From Candidatus Rokuibacteriota bacterium (GTDB lineage Bacteria; Methylomirabilota; Methylomirabilia; Rokubacteriales; JACPHL01): a DNA stretch of 7,524 bases. The stretch lies in contig JACPHL010000145.1 in NCBI GenBank assembly GCA_016188625.1, forward strand, positions 1 to 7,524. The letters are read 5' to 3'. The notes under the pieces were generated by a model. The model did no database searches. It saw only the letters and a program-made list of their open reading frames with translations, and was not told where the DNA came from. Shown here one piece after another: positions 1 through 7,492 of the stretch (the stretch's first letter is position 1; every line of letters starts with the position of its first letter). A program made the translations under genes and the position numbers.

Positions 1-259
1 CCTCGATCGCGTCGCCGACCTGCTGCCGACCGGTCTCCAGGAGCTTGGCGCGGACCTGTTTCAACAGCTCGACGCCCTCGGCCTTTACCAACTGGTGTTC
101 GGCCGGCGTCAACACCCCCTTGAGCCGTACGACGACCATGTCCCGGATGAGGTAAGTCTTCACGTCGGTGGGCCCCCGCCCCATGTACTCCCGCTCGAAT
201 TTGACGAGGGCCTGGCTGATCTCTGCTTCGAGCTGTCCCTTCGTCTTCCGGGTCATCAT
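1..259 (-). CDS. MpsC / DUF2294 family protein (partial, 3' end outside window)
   Basis: The window holds the N-terminal 86 codons of a leftward gene that continues past base 1. The translation begins MMTRKTKGQLEAEIS and contains YMGRGPTDVKTYLI (about residues 25-38) and VVRLKGVLTPAEHQL (about residues 42-56). I recognise this as the MpsC family (formerly DUF2294, Pfam PF10057), small soluble proteins of roughly 120 residues. Family naming links them to a sodium-translocating, membrane-potential-generating system, but their biochemical role is poorly established. Two adjacent ATG codons (257-259 and 254-256) are possible starts. A GGAGGG lies upstream but about 14 bases from the first ATG, which is rather far. 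The gene has its own promoter (329-357) and is divergent from a cation antiporter gene. The family call is recognition from sequence; any functional link with the antiporter is inference. Confidence 0.8.
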   Translation of the reverse strand, partial: MMTRKTKGQLEAEISQALVKFEREYMGRGPTDVKTYLIRDMVVVRLKGVLTPAEHQLVKAEGVELLKQVRAKLLETGRQQVGDAIE

Positions 260-328
260 GGTATCGCTCGGGACCCTCCGACCCTTATCCCCATCCGGGT
301 CAGCGACACGACCGCTACGCGTTCCGTG

Positions 329-357
329 ACCCTACCCGGCAAACGGTTTCCTGTCAA
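329..357 (-). promoter_or_regulatory. sigma70-type promoter for the MpsC-family gene
   Basis: Read on the minus strand, a perfect -35 TTGACA (357-352) is followed by a 17-base spacer and TAGGGT (334-329) as a -10 matching three of six consensus positions. Transcription would start near 322, giving a leader of about 60 bases before the ATG at 259. The -35 and spacing are strong; the -10 is weak. Confidence 0.5.
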
Positions 358-428
358 GAGCTTCCAGCCCTCGGATCGCTTATGAGGATGACCCGAGGGG
401 CGCCCCGGAGCTTGCCGGCGGTGCATCC

Positions 429-457
429 TTGACAATGGTCACGAAATCACCTATGGT
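429..457 (+). promoter_or_regulatory. sigma70-type promoter for the antiporter transcript
   Basis: A perfect TTGACA (429-434), a 17-base spacer and TATGGT (452-457, four of six consensus positions) form a good sigma70-type promoter. The predicted transcription start is near 464. That leaves a leader of about 130 bases before the supported ATG at 594, with an intrinsic terminator inside it. Confidence 0.65.
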
Positions 458-520
458 TAGGTCGTACCGGCGGATCTGCCAGAGGGCAATTTCCTCAGGG
501 AAAGGGCCAGCTGGGATATA

Positions 521-562
521 GGTCGGTGGGACGTCCCGTGGGGCGTCCCGCCGGCCTTTTTT
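521..562 (+). terminator. intrinsic terminator inside the antiporter leader
   Basis: The 5' arm GGTCGGTGGGACG (521-533) pairs with the 3' arm CGTCCCGCCGGCC (544-556) over 13 bp, with two G-U wobbles and a 10-base loop. Six T residues follow immediately (557-562). It lies about 57 bases downstream of the predicted transcription start and 31 bases upstream of the ATG, so it would block expression of the gene behind it unless it is prevented from forming. Confidence 0.75.
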
Positions 563-580
563 GTCGTCCAAAAAGACCGG
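551..580 (+). promoter_or_regulatory. hairpin overlapping the terminator U-tract
   Basis: CCGGCCTTTTT (551-561) can pair with AAAAAGACCGG (570-580), with one mismatch and an 8-base loop. It uses the last six bases of the terminator's 3' arm plus the T-tract, so the two structures are mutually exclusive. Forming it would disarm the terminator and leave the ribosome binding site at 584-588 free. The pairing is seen in the sequence; the regulatory role is inferred. Confidence 0.4.
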
Positions 581-583
581 AAC

Positions 584-588
584 GGGAG
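584..588 (+). promoter_or_regulatory. ribosome binding site deciding the antiporter start
   Basis: GGGAG sits five bases before the ATG at 594. The reading frame is also open from a TTG at 561, but that codon is made of the terminator's T-tract and has no ribosome binding site. The ATG at 594 is therefore the better start. Confidence 0.7.
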
Positions 589-593
589 ACACG

Positions 594-1934
594 ATGATAT
601 CGGACATGCATGGAAGAGCTGGTGGCGGGGACGGAGACCGCCGATGGGGGGGCCACGCGATCTGGATGGGGTCCGCGTCCGCCCTCGCCCTGCAATGGCT
701 CATGATCCGGGGGAGCGGGCTCCACCTCCCACCCGCCCTCGAGGCCCTCTCCTCCGGGGCGGGGATCCTCGGCGCGGCCTTCATCCTCTCGTGGGCGGCC
801 GAGGTGGCGCAGCTCGACATCCCGCGAAGCCTGGCCATCGCCGCCCTGGCTATCATCGCGGTCCTGCCCGAGTATGCAGTGGACCTCTACCTGGCTTGGC
901 AAGCCGGCCGCGATCCCGCCTACGTGGGATATGCGACGGCGAACATGACCGGCGCCAATCGTCTCCTCATCGGCATCGGCTGGGCGGCGCTGGTCCTCGT
1001 CCTCTGGCTCAGGAGTCGGGCCAGGGAGACGGAGATCCGCCTCGAGCCTGGCCATCGGGTCGAGCTGCGCTACCTGCTCCTGGCGACCGCCTACTCCTTC
1101 GCGATCCCCGCGAAGGGCACGCTCTCCTCCCTGGACGCGGTGGTGCTCCTCGGCCTCGCGGGCCTCTACTTCCGGGCGGTCGCGCGCCAGCCGATGGAGC
1201 CACCTCACCTGATCGGGCCGGCGGTCCTCATCGCGCGGCTCGGGACTTCCCCTCGGAGGGGGATCACCGCGGCCATGTTCCTGTTCTCCGGGCTCGCCAT
1301 CCTGCTGGCCGCGGAGCCCTTTGCCGAGTCCCTGATCGCCACCGGAAAGCTACTCCGAGTTCCGGAGTATCTGCTCATCCAGTGGTTGGCGCCCCTGGCC
1401 TCTGAGTCCCCGGAGTTCATCGTCGCGATTCTGTTCGTTCTTCGCGGCAGCGCGACGGCCGGCCTGGGGATCTTGCTATCGTCCAAGGTGAACCAGTGGA
1501 CGCTGTTGGTCGGGGCCCTCCCCGTCGCTTACTGCGTCTCCTTGGGGCGGATCTCGGGCATGCCGCTCGATGCCATTCAGGTGAAGGAGATATTCCTGAC
1601 TGCCGCCCAGTCCCTGTTCGGGGTCATGGTCCTCGCTTCCTTCTCCTTGTCCCTGAGGGAAGCCGGGCTCCTCTTCGTCCTGTTCTCCGGCCAGCTCCTC
1701 ACCCAACTCCTTCCCCAGATGCTTCCGGAGCTGTTCGCCGGGATCCCGGGCTTCGCCTTCACGGCGGGATACGTGTTTGCCTACGCCTATCTCGGGTTCT
1801 CCGCTGTCCTCCTGGGCACGAGCCCCGACACCCGGCGGGGCATCCTGGGTCTCATCAGGCGACCGCTCGAGGGCCCGGCGCCTGGCCACGCCATCAGGCA
1901 TCTGCCGAGTCCGGGAAGGAAGAACCTGTCCTAA
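594..1934 (+). CDS. CaCA-type sodium/calcium exchanger family membrane protein
   Basis: This is a 446-residue polytopic inner-membrane protein with roughly ten hydrophobic segments, of the Ca2+:cation antiporter (CaCA, PF01699-like) superfamily. Two internally repeated signature regions are visible. The first has LPEYAVD (91-97) and [11 protein letters not shown] (117-127). The second has SESPEF (270-275) and [12 protein letters not shown] (296-307). In this superfamily the acidic residue after Pro and the Asn-containing helix of each repeat line the cation site; here these would be E93, N117/N122, E274 and N300. A basic, Gly-rich N-terminus precedes the first membrane segment (about 22-38), and a basic tail (about 413-446) follows the last. 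The ion pair exchanged (Ca2+, Na+, K+ or H+) cannot be read from the sequence. The gene is preceded by an attenuator-like leader and followed after 19 bases by the zinc-finger gene, so the two are probably cotranscribed. Confidence 0.85.
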   Translation: MISDMHGRAGGGDGDRRWGGHAIWMGSASALALQWLMIRGSGLHLPPALEALSSGAGILGAAFILSWAAEVAQLDIPRSLAIAALAIIAVLPEYAVDLYLAWQAGRDPAYVGYATANMTGANRLLIGIGWAALVLVLWLRSRARETEIRLEPGHRVELRYLLLATAYSFAIPAKGTLSSLDAVVLLGLAGLYFRAVARQPMEPPHLIGPAVLIARLGTSPRRGITAAMFLFSGLAILLAAEPFAESLIATGKLLRVPEYLLIQWLAPLASESPEFIVAILFVLRGSATAGLGILLSSKVNQWTLLVGALPVAYCVSLGRISGMPLDAIQVKEIFLTAAQSLFGVMVLASFSLSLREAGLLFVLFSGQLLTQLLPQMLPELFAGIPGFAFTAGYVFAYAYLGFSAVLLGTSPDTRRGILGLIRRPLEGPAPGHAIRHLPSPGRKNLS

Positions 1935-1953
1935 CTTCCCGGGAGGTGTTCCC

Positions 1954-2403
1954 ATGGCCCCCCCGCGATTCACTGGCCAGGATGAAGAGTCGCTCGCGCG
2001 GTTGGAGTTCGAGCGGGCGTGCCAGGCGATATCGGCGCGCCGCGGCGAACGCGCGGCTGTCAGCAGGCGGGTGGCGAGGGCTTACGGGATGCTCTGCCCT
2101 CGATGCGGGAGCGAGCTCGTGCGGATCCGGTACCGGGGCATCGAGCTCGACAAGTGCTCGGCGTGTGAGGGGATCTGGGTCGGTCGCTCGGACCTGGAGC
2201 GGCTGGAAGCGCCTGGGGACTCCTTCGTCTCAGGTATGCTGAAGATCTTCCGTGGGCTGGATCCGGGGACCCGAGGCGACCGAGAACTGGACCATGACCG
2301 GCCCTTGCCAGGTGAGGCCACCGTGCTGGGACGACTTGGCGCGCTCTTGGGGATAGGGATGATCCTCGGGATTCTCGTCTGGACGTTCTTCTTTAGTCGC
2401 TAA
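1954..2403 (+). CDS. zf-TFIIB domain protein with C-terminal membrane anchor
   Basis: This is a 149-residue protein. The start is fixed by GGGAGGTG six bases before the ATG at 1954. Residues 48-85 form a TFIIB-like zinc ribbon (Pfam zf-TFIIB, PF13453): CPRCG (Cys48, Cys51), then CSACEGIWVGRSDLERLE (Cys68, Cys71 and the typical G-x-W after the second pair). The N-terminal 45 residues are charged and probably helical. Residues about 128-147 are a single hydrophobic segment ending three residues from the C-terminus, so the protein looks tail-anchored with the zinc finger in the cytoplasm. Bacterial proteins with this domain have no well-defined role. The gene follows the antiporter by 19 bases and probably shares its transcript. 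A role in assembly or control of the antiporter is only a guess from position. It converges with the response regulator gene, with 11 bases between the stops. Confidence 0.8.
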   Translation: MAPPRFTGQDEESLARLEFERACQAISARRGERAAVSRRVARAYGMLCPRCGSELVRIRYRGIELDKCSACEGIWVGRSDLERLEAPGDSFVSGMLKIFRGLDPGTRGDRELDHDRPLPGEATVLGRLGALLGIGMILGILVWTFFFSR

Positions 2404-2414
2404 AGAGCTGCTAC

Positions 2415-3814
2415 CTAACCCGGCCCGCGGCGGCTCCGGGGGCCCTCCCGCCGGAGCCCGAGGAGGGCGATCTTGGCCTGGAGGGTGTTCCGGTGCAGCC
2501 CGAGGACCCGGGCCGTCTGGGTCTGGTTCCAGTCCGTCCGCTCGAGGGCGCGGAGGATGAACTGCTGCTCGAACTGCCGGCGCGCCGCCCGGAGGGTCCC
2601 GGCCGCCCCCCCGCCCTGCCGGCCCACCAGGAGATCCAGGGGGAGGTCCTTGGGCGAGATCACCCCGCCGTCGGTGAGGGCCACGGCCCGCTCGATGACG
2701 TTCTCCAGCTCCCGGACGTTGCCCGGCCAGTCGTACCGCTCCAGGGTCGCCAGGGCCGGCTTGGTGAGCCCGCGCACCGGCTTGCCGAACTCGCGGGAGT
2801 ACTTCGCCAGGAAGTGCCGCACCAGGAGCGGGATGTCCGAGCGCCGCTCGCGGAGCGGGGGGACGTGGATGGTGACGACGTTGAGCCGGTAGAAGAGGTC
2901 CTCGCGGAAGCCGCCCTCGGCCACCACCCGCCGAAGGTCGAGGTTGGTGGCGGCGACGATCCGGACGTCCACCTTCACCCCGTGCGTGCCGCCCACGCGC
3001 TCGATCTCCCGCTCCTGGAGGGCCCGGAGGAGCTTGGCCTGCAGGTCCATGCGGAGGGCGCCGACCTCGTCCAGGAAGAGGGTCCCGCCGTGGGCCAGCT
3101 CGAACTTCCCCGGCTTCCGCGCGTAGGCCCCGGTGAAGGCCCCGCGCTCGTGGCCGAAGAGCTCGGACTCGAGGAGCTCGGCGGGGATGGCGGCGCAGTT
3201 GACCGCCACGAAGGGGCGCTCCCGGCGGGGGCCGTGACGATGGACGGCGCGGGCGATCAGCTCCTTGCCCGTCCCCGACGCGCCGGTGACCAGCACCGTA
3301 ACCGGGGTGCGGGCCACGTGGGCGATCACCTCGTAGATCTTCGCCATCGCCCCGCTCTGCCCGACCAGGTCCTCGAAGCCGTGCCGGCGCGCGAGCTCGC
3401 CCCGGAGGTAGAGGACCTCCCGCTCCAGGGCCCGGCGCTCCACGGCCCGGCGGACCACGGCGCCGAGCTCCTCGAAGTCGAAGGGCTTGGTGAGGTAGTC
3501 GTAGGCCCCCAGCTTCATCGCCTCCACGGCCGTCCTGACGGTCTTGACGGCCGTCACCAGCACGACCTCGACCGCGTCGTCGAGGGCCTTGACCCGCTGG
3601 AGGACCTCGAGCCCCTCCATCCCGGGAAGCCGGATGTCCAGCAGGACGAGGTCCACCGGCCGGCTCTCGACCACCTGGAGGGCCGAGGGGCCGTCCGGGG
3701 CCTCGAGGACCTCGTAGGCGTCCCGGAGGTATTCACGCAGGGTCGCCCGCACCGCGTCCTCGTCGTCCACCACCAGGACGACCGGGCGGGGCGAGCCGTC
3801 CGTGGGCTCCGGGC

Positions 3815-3818
<4 letters not shown>
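2415..3818 (-). CDS. NtrC-class sigma54-dependent response regulator
   Basis: This is a 467-residue cytoplasmic transcription activator with the full three-domain layout. The receiver (about 12-125) has acidic pocket D18/D19, phospho-acceptor D61 in LVLLDIRLPG, T89 and K111 (TKPF). The AAA+ sigma54-interaction domain (about 150-385) has Walker A GASGTGKE (179-186, Ala where Glu is usual), the sigma54-contacting GAFTGA loop (226-231) and Walker B LFLDE (247-251). A Fis-type helix-turn-helix (about 425-455) contains NQTQTARVLGLHRNTL. The GTG start at 3818 overlaps the protease stop as GTGA, pointing to translational coupling, with AGGGG five bases upstream. The frame stays open another 300 codons upstream, but that stretch is antisense-like noise over the protease gene. 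No histidine kinase is in the window, so the signal is unknown. No -24/-12 promoter was seen nearby to suggest autoregulation. Coupling to an envelope protease makes a stress-response role plausible but unproven. Confidence 0.93.
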
Positions 3819-5085
<1,267 letters not shown>

Positions 5086-5089
<4 letters not shown>

Positions 5090-6585
5090 CCGCTCGGCGA
5101 CCGCGACGAACGCCCGCTCCAGGGCCTCGAGCAGCGCCCTCGGCTCGACCTGGGGGGCGGCCGGGGCCTCGGCCCGGGCCGCCGGGACGTTCGCTCCCGG
5201 GCGCGGATCCGGAGGACGCGGTGCGTGCCCGGGGTCAGCGGGGCCGCCTGTCCCCGGCGAAGGCCGACGACCCAGAGGACCTCGTCGCCCCCGACGAGGA
5301 GCGCCAGGCGGTCCCGCCGATGGCGCAGCACCCGCTCGTCGATGAGATAGGCGGAGAGCGCCTTCCCGCCGGGCCCCCCGAAGGGGACGAACCGGTCGCC
5401 CGGGCGGCGCGGCCTGAGGACGAGGGGTCGCGGCAGGGCGTCCCAGTCGAAGAGCGCCTCCCAGCGTGGGTCGGCGGGGAGGGGCGCCGGCGGGGCGAGG
5501 AGCTCGGCGGTCAGGGTGAGGCCGAACGGCGCCGCAACCGTCTCGCCCGGGACCGCGAGCGGGACCGGCGCGGGGGGCGCGGCGGGACGGGGGAGGTGGA
5601 GCCCCTCCCGGACCCGCTCGACCGTCTGGCCTCCTGGCAGGCGGACCCGGCTCCCCTCGCGCCCCTCCTCGAGGAGGGCGGCCAGGGCGGCGAGGTGGGT
5701 CGCGCGGAGGCCCGGGAGCCCGGCGAGGTCGATGAGGGCTTCACGGAGGCAGGCCTTCTGGGCCCCCGGCGGAAGCCGGCGGAGCGGCTCGGCCAGGACG
5801 AGCCAGCCCGAGGCCTCCTCGCGGACGAGGTCGGGGAGGAGCTGGCGGACCAGGACGCGGAGCGCCTCGGCGGCCTCCCGACACCCGTGGGCGACCCGCG
5901 CCAGGGCCTCCCCGATCCGCGGTGAGTAGTGGGCGGCAAGGAGCGGGAGGAGGTCGTGGCGGAGCCGGTTGCGCAGGAACTTGGGGTCGGCGTTTGTGGC
6001 GTCCTCGATCCAGGGGAGCCCGTAGGCGCGAAGGTGAGCCAACACCATGGCGCGCGTGGCCTCGAGGAGCGGGCGGATCACGCGCCCCCGGACGGGCGGG
6101 ATCCCGGCGAGCCCGAGCGGACCGGCGCCCTGGAGGAGCCGCATCAGGACGGTCTCGGCCTGGTCGTCGGCGGTGTGGCCGACCGCGATCCGGCCCGCCC
6201 CGATCAGGGTCGCGCGCCGCTCGAGCGCCCGGTAGCGGGCGAGACGAGCGGCCTCCTCCGGGGAGCGCCCCCCGCCGAGGGCGACCGTGACGCGATCGAC
6301 CGAGACCGGGAGGCCGAAGCGGCCGGCGAGCTCCTCCACGAAGGCCGCGTCCTGATCCGCCTCGGGGCGGAGGCCGTGGTGGACATGGGCCACGTGGAGG
6401 GAGAGCGCGTCGGGGGCGGCGAGGAGGTGAAGGGCGTGGAGGAGGGCTACCGAATCGGGGCCGCCGGAGACCGCGACCAGGACCCGGTCCCCGGGCAGGA
6501 GCATCCGATGGCGGGCCGCGGTGGCCCGGACCGTCGCCGTGAGGAGCGTCTCCCCGGACCGGGGCCGGACTCCAGGTCCTTCCAT
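5086..6585 (-). CDS. tilS: tRNA(Ile)-lysidine synthetase TilS (C-terminus runs on)
   Basis: TilS attaches lysine to C34 of tRNA-Ile(CAU) using ATP, so that the tRNA reads AUA as Ile instead of AUG. The ATP-pyrophosphatase (PP-loop) motif SGGPDS is at 40-45, HVHHGLRPEADQDA at 67-80 and GHTADDQAETVLMR at 136-149, all typical of the N-type ATPase domain. A C-terminal TilS domain follows with RPRRPGDRFVPFG and LIDERVLRHRRDR. The start ATG (6585-6583) has GGGGAAGGGGG just upstream, and lies 18 bases from the ancestral moaE stop at 6604. The recognisable family sequence ends near residue 462 (THRVLRIRA). The last 37 residues (Arg/Ser/Pro-rich) have no TilS character and are read out of frame over the 5' part of the protease gene, so the natural stop seems to have been lost. 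In many bacteria tilS is followed by ftsH, but not here. Confidence 0.92.
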
Positions 6586-6974
6586 GCCCCCTTCCCCGAG
6601 CGGCTAGGAGTGCGCACAGCCTCCCTGTAGGCCGACCCAGACCCCGCCAAGTGGCAGGCCTCGAACGCCTGCTGTCGGTGGCCGGCGGAGACGGCCACGA
6701 TGACGCTCGGCTCGCCGATCTCGAGGCGTCCGATCCGGTGGACCATGGCCACCCGCTGGACGTCCCGCCAGCGCCGGGTGACCTCCTCGCCGATCTCCTT
6801 CATCTTCGTCTCGGCCATCTCCGGGTGGGCCTCGTACTCGAGGTGGAGGACCCGCCGCCCCCCCGACTCGGCCCGCACGACCCCCAGGAAGACGCAGACA
6901 GCCCCGGCCTCCGGGACCGTCACGGCCTCGGCCAGCGCCTCGGGATTCAGCGGCTCGGTGGTGATGTGATACAT
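6447..6974 (-). CDS. moaE: molybdopterin synthase catalytic subunit MoaE, internally deleted and frameshifted
   Basis: MoaE is the large subunit of molybdopterin synthase. It inserts two sulfurs carried by MoaD into cyclic pyranopterin monophosphate to make molybdopterin. Residues 1-107 match the family: MYHITTEPL, FLGVVRAESGG (29-39), LEYEAHPEMA (45-54), MVHRIGRLEIGE (77-88) and VSAGHRQQAFEAC (95-107). After Cys107 the family's next segment, holding the active-site lysine region (E. coli K119 and K126, in LKTRAPFWKRE), is absent. The frame continues with unrelated residues over the start of tilS to a stop at 6447, giving 175 residues. In another frame the expected C-terminal end GGVWVGLQGGCAHS is still readable at 6648-6607, with a TAG at 6606-6604. 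This indicates loss of about 60 bases around 6649-6654. As written the product should be inactive. It is either a pseudogene or a sequence error. The start has GGGGGAG five bases upstream. Confidence 0.85.
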   Translation of the reverse strand: MYHITTEPLNPEALAEAVTVPEAGAVCVFLGVVRAESGGRRVLHLEYEAHPEMAETKMKEIGEEVTRRWRDVQRVAMVHRIGRLEIGEPSVIVAVSAGHRQQAFEACHLAGSGSAYREAVRTPSRSGKGAWKDLESGPGPGRRSSRRRSGPPRPAIGCSCPGTGSWSRSPAAPIR

Positions 6975-7225
6975 AGGTCTCCCCCGCCGCTCACCGGTGG
7001 GAAGCAGGCCAGCTCTTCGCCGGGCGCCAGGGGGCGCGAGGTCTGGACGTACTCGTTGCCGACGGCGAAGAGGGTGAAGGGGCGATAGCCCGCGAGCCCC
7101 GGGTGCCGGGCCGCCACGGCCCGCCAGACCTCCTCCACCGTGGCCCCCTCCGGAACCTCGACCTCCACCCGGTCCCGCCCCACCGCCTCGCGGTAACGAG
7201 CGAACAACCTCACGCTGACCTTCAC
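6947..7225 (-). CDS. moaD: molybdopterin synthase sulfur carrier subunit MoaD, with C-terminal extension
   Basis: MoaD is the small ubiquitin-fold subunit of molybdopterin synthase; its C-terminal Gly-Gly carries the thiocarboxylate used as sulfur donor. The 92-residue translation begins MKVSVRLFARYREAVG, has the ubiquitin-like core (VEVPEGATVEEVWRAV) and the typical ending ELACFPPVSGG. It is about ten residues longer than usual. Instead of stopping after the glycines (80-82) it continues DLCITSPPSR, so the diglycine is not terminal. It overlaps the moaE start by 28 bases. The GTG start (7225-7223) is supported by GGAGGGGGAGG nine bases upstream and by homology beginning right there. One extra base in the G-run at the end would instead fuse MoaD in frame to MoaE. 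It is the first gene of the five-gene leftward operon. Confidence 0.88.
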   Translation of the reverse strand: MKVSVRLFARYREAVGRDRVEVEVPEGATVEEVWRAVAARHPGLAGYRPFTLFAVGNEYVQTSRPLAPGEELACFPPVSGGGDLCITSPPSR

Positions 7226-7234
7226 GGCGATGCG

Positions 7235-7245
7235 CCTCCCCCTCC
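7235..7245 (-). promoter_or_regulatory. ribosome binding site of moaD
   Basis: GGAGGGGGAGG on the minus strand lies nine bases before the GTG at 7225. It supports this start over the long open frame that continues upstream to 7474. Confidence 0.7.
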
Positions 7246-7274
7246 GGTGACGATGCTGGATAGGTGCGCGGCCC

Positions 7275-7303
7275 ATTATAGCAGAGCCCTCCGAAGGCCG
7301 AAA
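7275..7303 (-). promoter_or_regulatory. promoter of the moaD-moaE-tilS-htrA-regulator operon
   Basis: On the minus strand a perfect TATAAT (7280-7275) stands out in very G+C-rich DNA. At 17 bases upstream the hexamer is TTTCGG (7303-7298), a poor -35. Transcription would start near 7268, about 43 bases before the moaD GTG. The genes downstream overlap or lie within 18 bases of each other, and I saw no other promoter-like site. Confidence 0.55.
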
Positions 7304-7318
7304 CCCCGCTTCTCCCGA

Positions 7319-7342
7319 GCCTCCCTCTAAGCCTCCCTCTAG
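7319..7342. repeat. two-copy 12-base tandem repeat
   Basis: GCCTCCCTCTAA (7319-7330) is followed directly by GCCTCCCTCTAG (7331-7342), differing only in the last base. No function is evident. Confidence 0.6.
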
Positions 7343-7427
7343 CTTAGCGCCGCTGGCGGGGTCCCCTTCGGGAAGGCCGGGCGGGGCCCCTCTCGGCCTC
7401 CAACCGGCCTCCCCGCGGCGGACTACC

Positions 7428-7445
7428 GGTGCCCCTCCGGGCACC
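7428..7445. repeat. perfect 7-bp hairpin
   Basis: GGTGCCC (7428-7434), loop CTCC and GGGCACC (7439-7445) form a perfect inverted repeat. No T-tract follows on either strand, so it is not a canonical intrinsic terminator. It may be part of a dispersed palindromic intergenic element together with the hairpin at 7461-7492. Confidence 0.5.
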
Positions 7446-7460
7446 TCGCGCGGCTCCGCT

Positions 7461-7492
7461 GCGGGACCGCACATCGGGGACCGCGGTCCCGC
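7461..7492. repeat. perfect 10-bp hairpin with internal palindrome
   Basis: GCGGGACCGC (7461-7470) is the exact reverse complement of GCGGTCCCGC (7483-7492), with a 12-base loop. The right half also lies in a second palindrome, GGGACCGCGGTCCC (7477-7490), so alternative foldings exist. It has no T-tract. The function is unknown. Confidence 0.5.

Larger units (their letters stand above)
260..593. other. divergent intergenic control region
   Basis: This is a 334-base gap between the leftward MpsC gene and the rightward antiporter gene. No gene is supportable inside it. It holds two divergent sigma70-type promoters whose -35 boxes are about 70 bases apart, and the antiporter transcript's leader with an intrinsic terminator. 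Its base composition is visibly less G+C-rich than the operon on the right of the window. The sub-features are listed separately. Confidence 0.8.
464..593 (+). promoter_or_regulatory. structured 5' leader: candidate attenuator or riboswitch of unknown class
   Basis: This leader lies between the predicted transcription start and the antiporter start codon. It contains two small hairpins (TGCC-AGAG-GGCA at 477-488 and TTTCC-TCAG-GGAAA at 490-503), then a strong terminator (521-562), then a second hairpin (551-580) that shares bases with the terminator. CCGGCGG at 467-473, at the very 5' end of the RNA, is perfectly complementary to CCGCCGG at 548-554 in the terminator's 3' arm. It could therefore act as an antiterminator strand. 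The layout fits regulated premature termination controlling an ion transporter. I could not match the 57 bases ahead of the terminator to any riboswitch consensus I remember. The alternative is a stand-alone small RNA of about 95 bases with read-through into the transporter gene. Confidence 0.5.

Noticed and set aside
561-593. Earlier TTG start for the antiporter, adding 11 residues
   Set aside because: The TTG lies in the terminator T-tract and has no ribosome binding site. The ATG at 594 has GGGAG at ideal spacing.
2432-2458. 8-bp inverted repeat GGCTCCGG/CCGGAGCC considered as a bidirectional terminator between the convergent genes
   Set aside because: It lies inside the regulator's last codons and has no T-tract on either strand.
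7226-7274. Molybdenum-cofactor riboswitch in front of moaD
   Set aside because: The leader after the TATAAT is only about 43 bases and mostly holds the ribosome binding site, which is too short for that motif.
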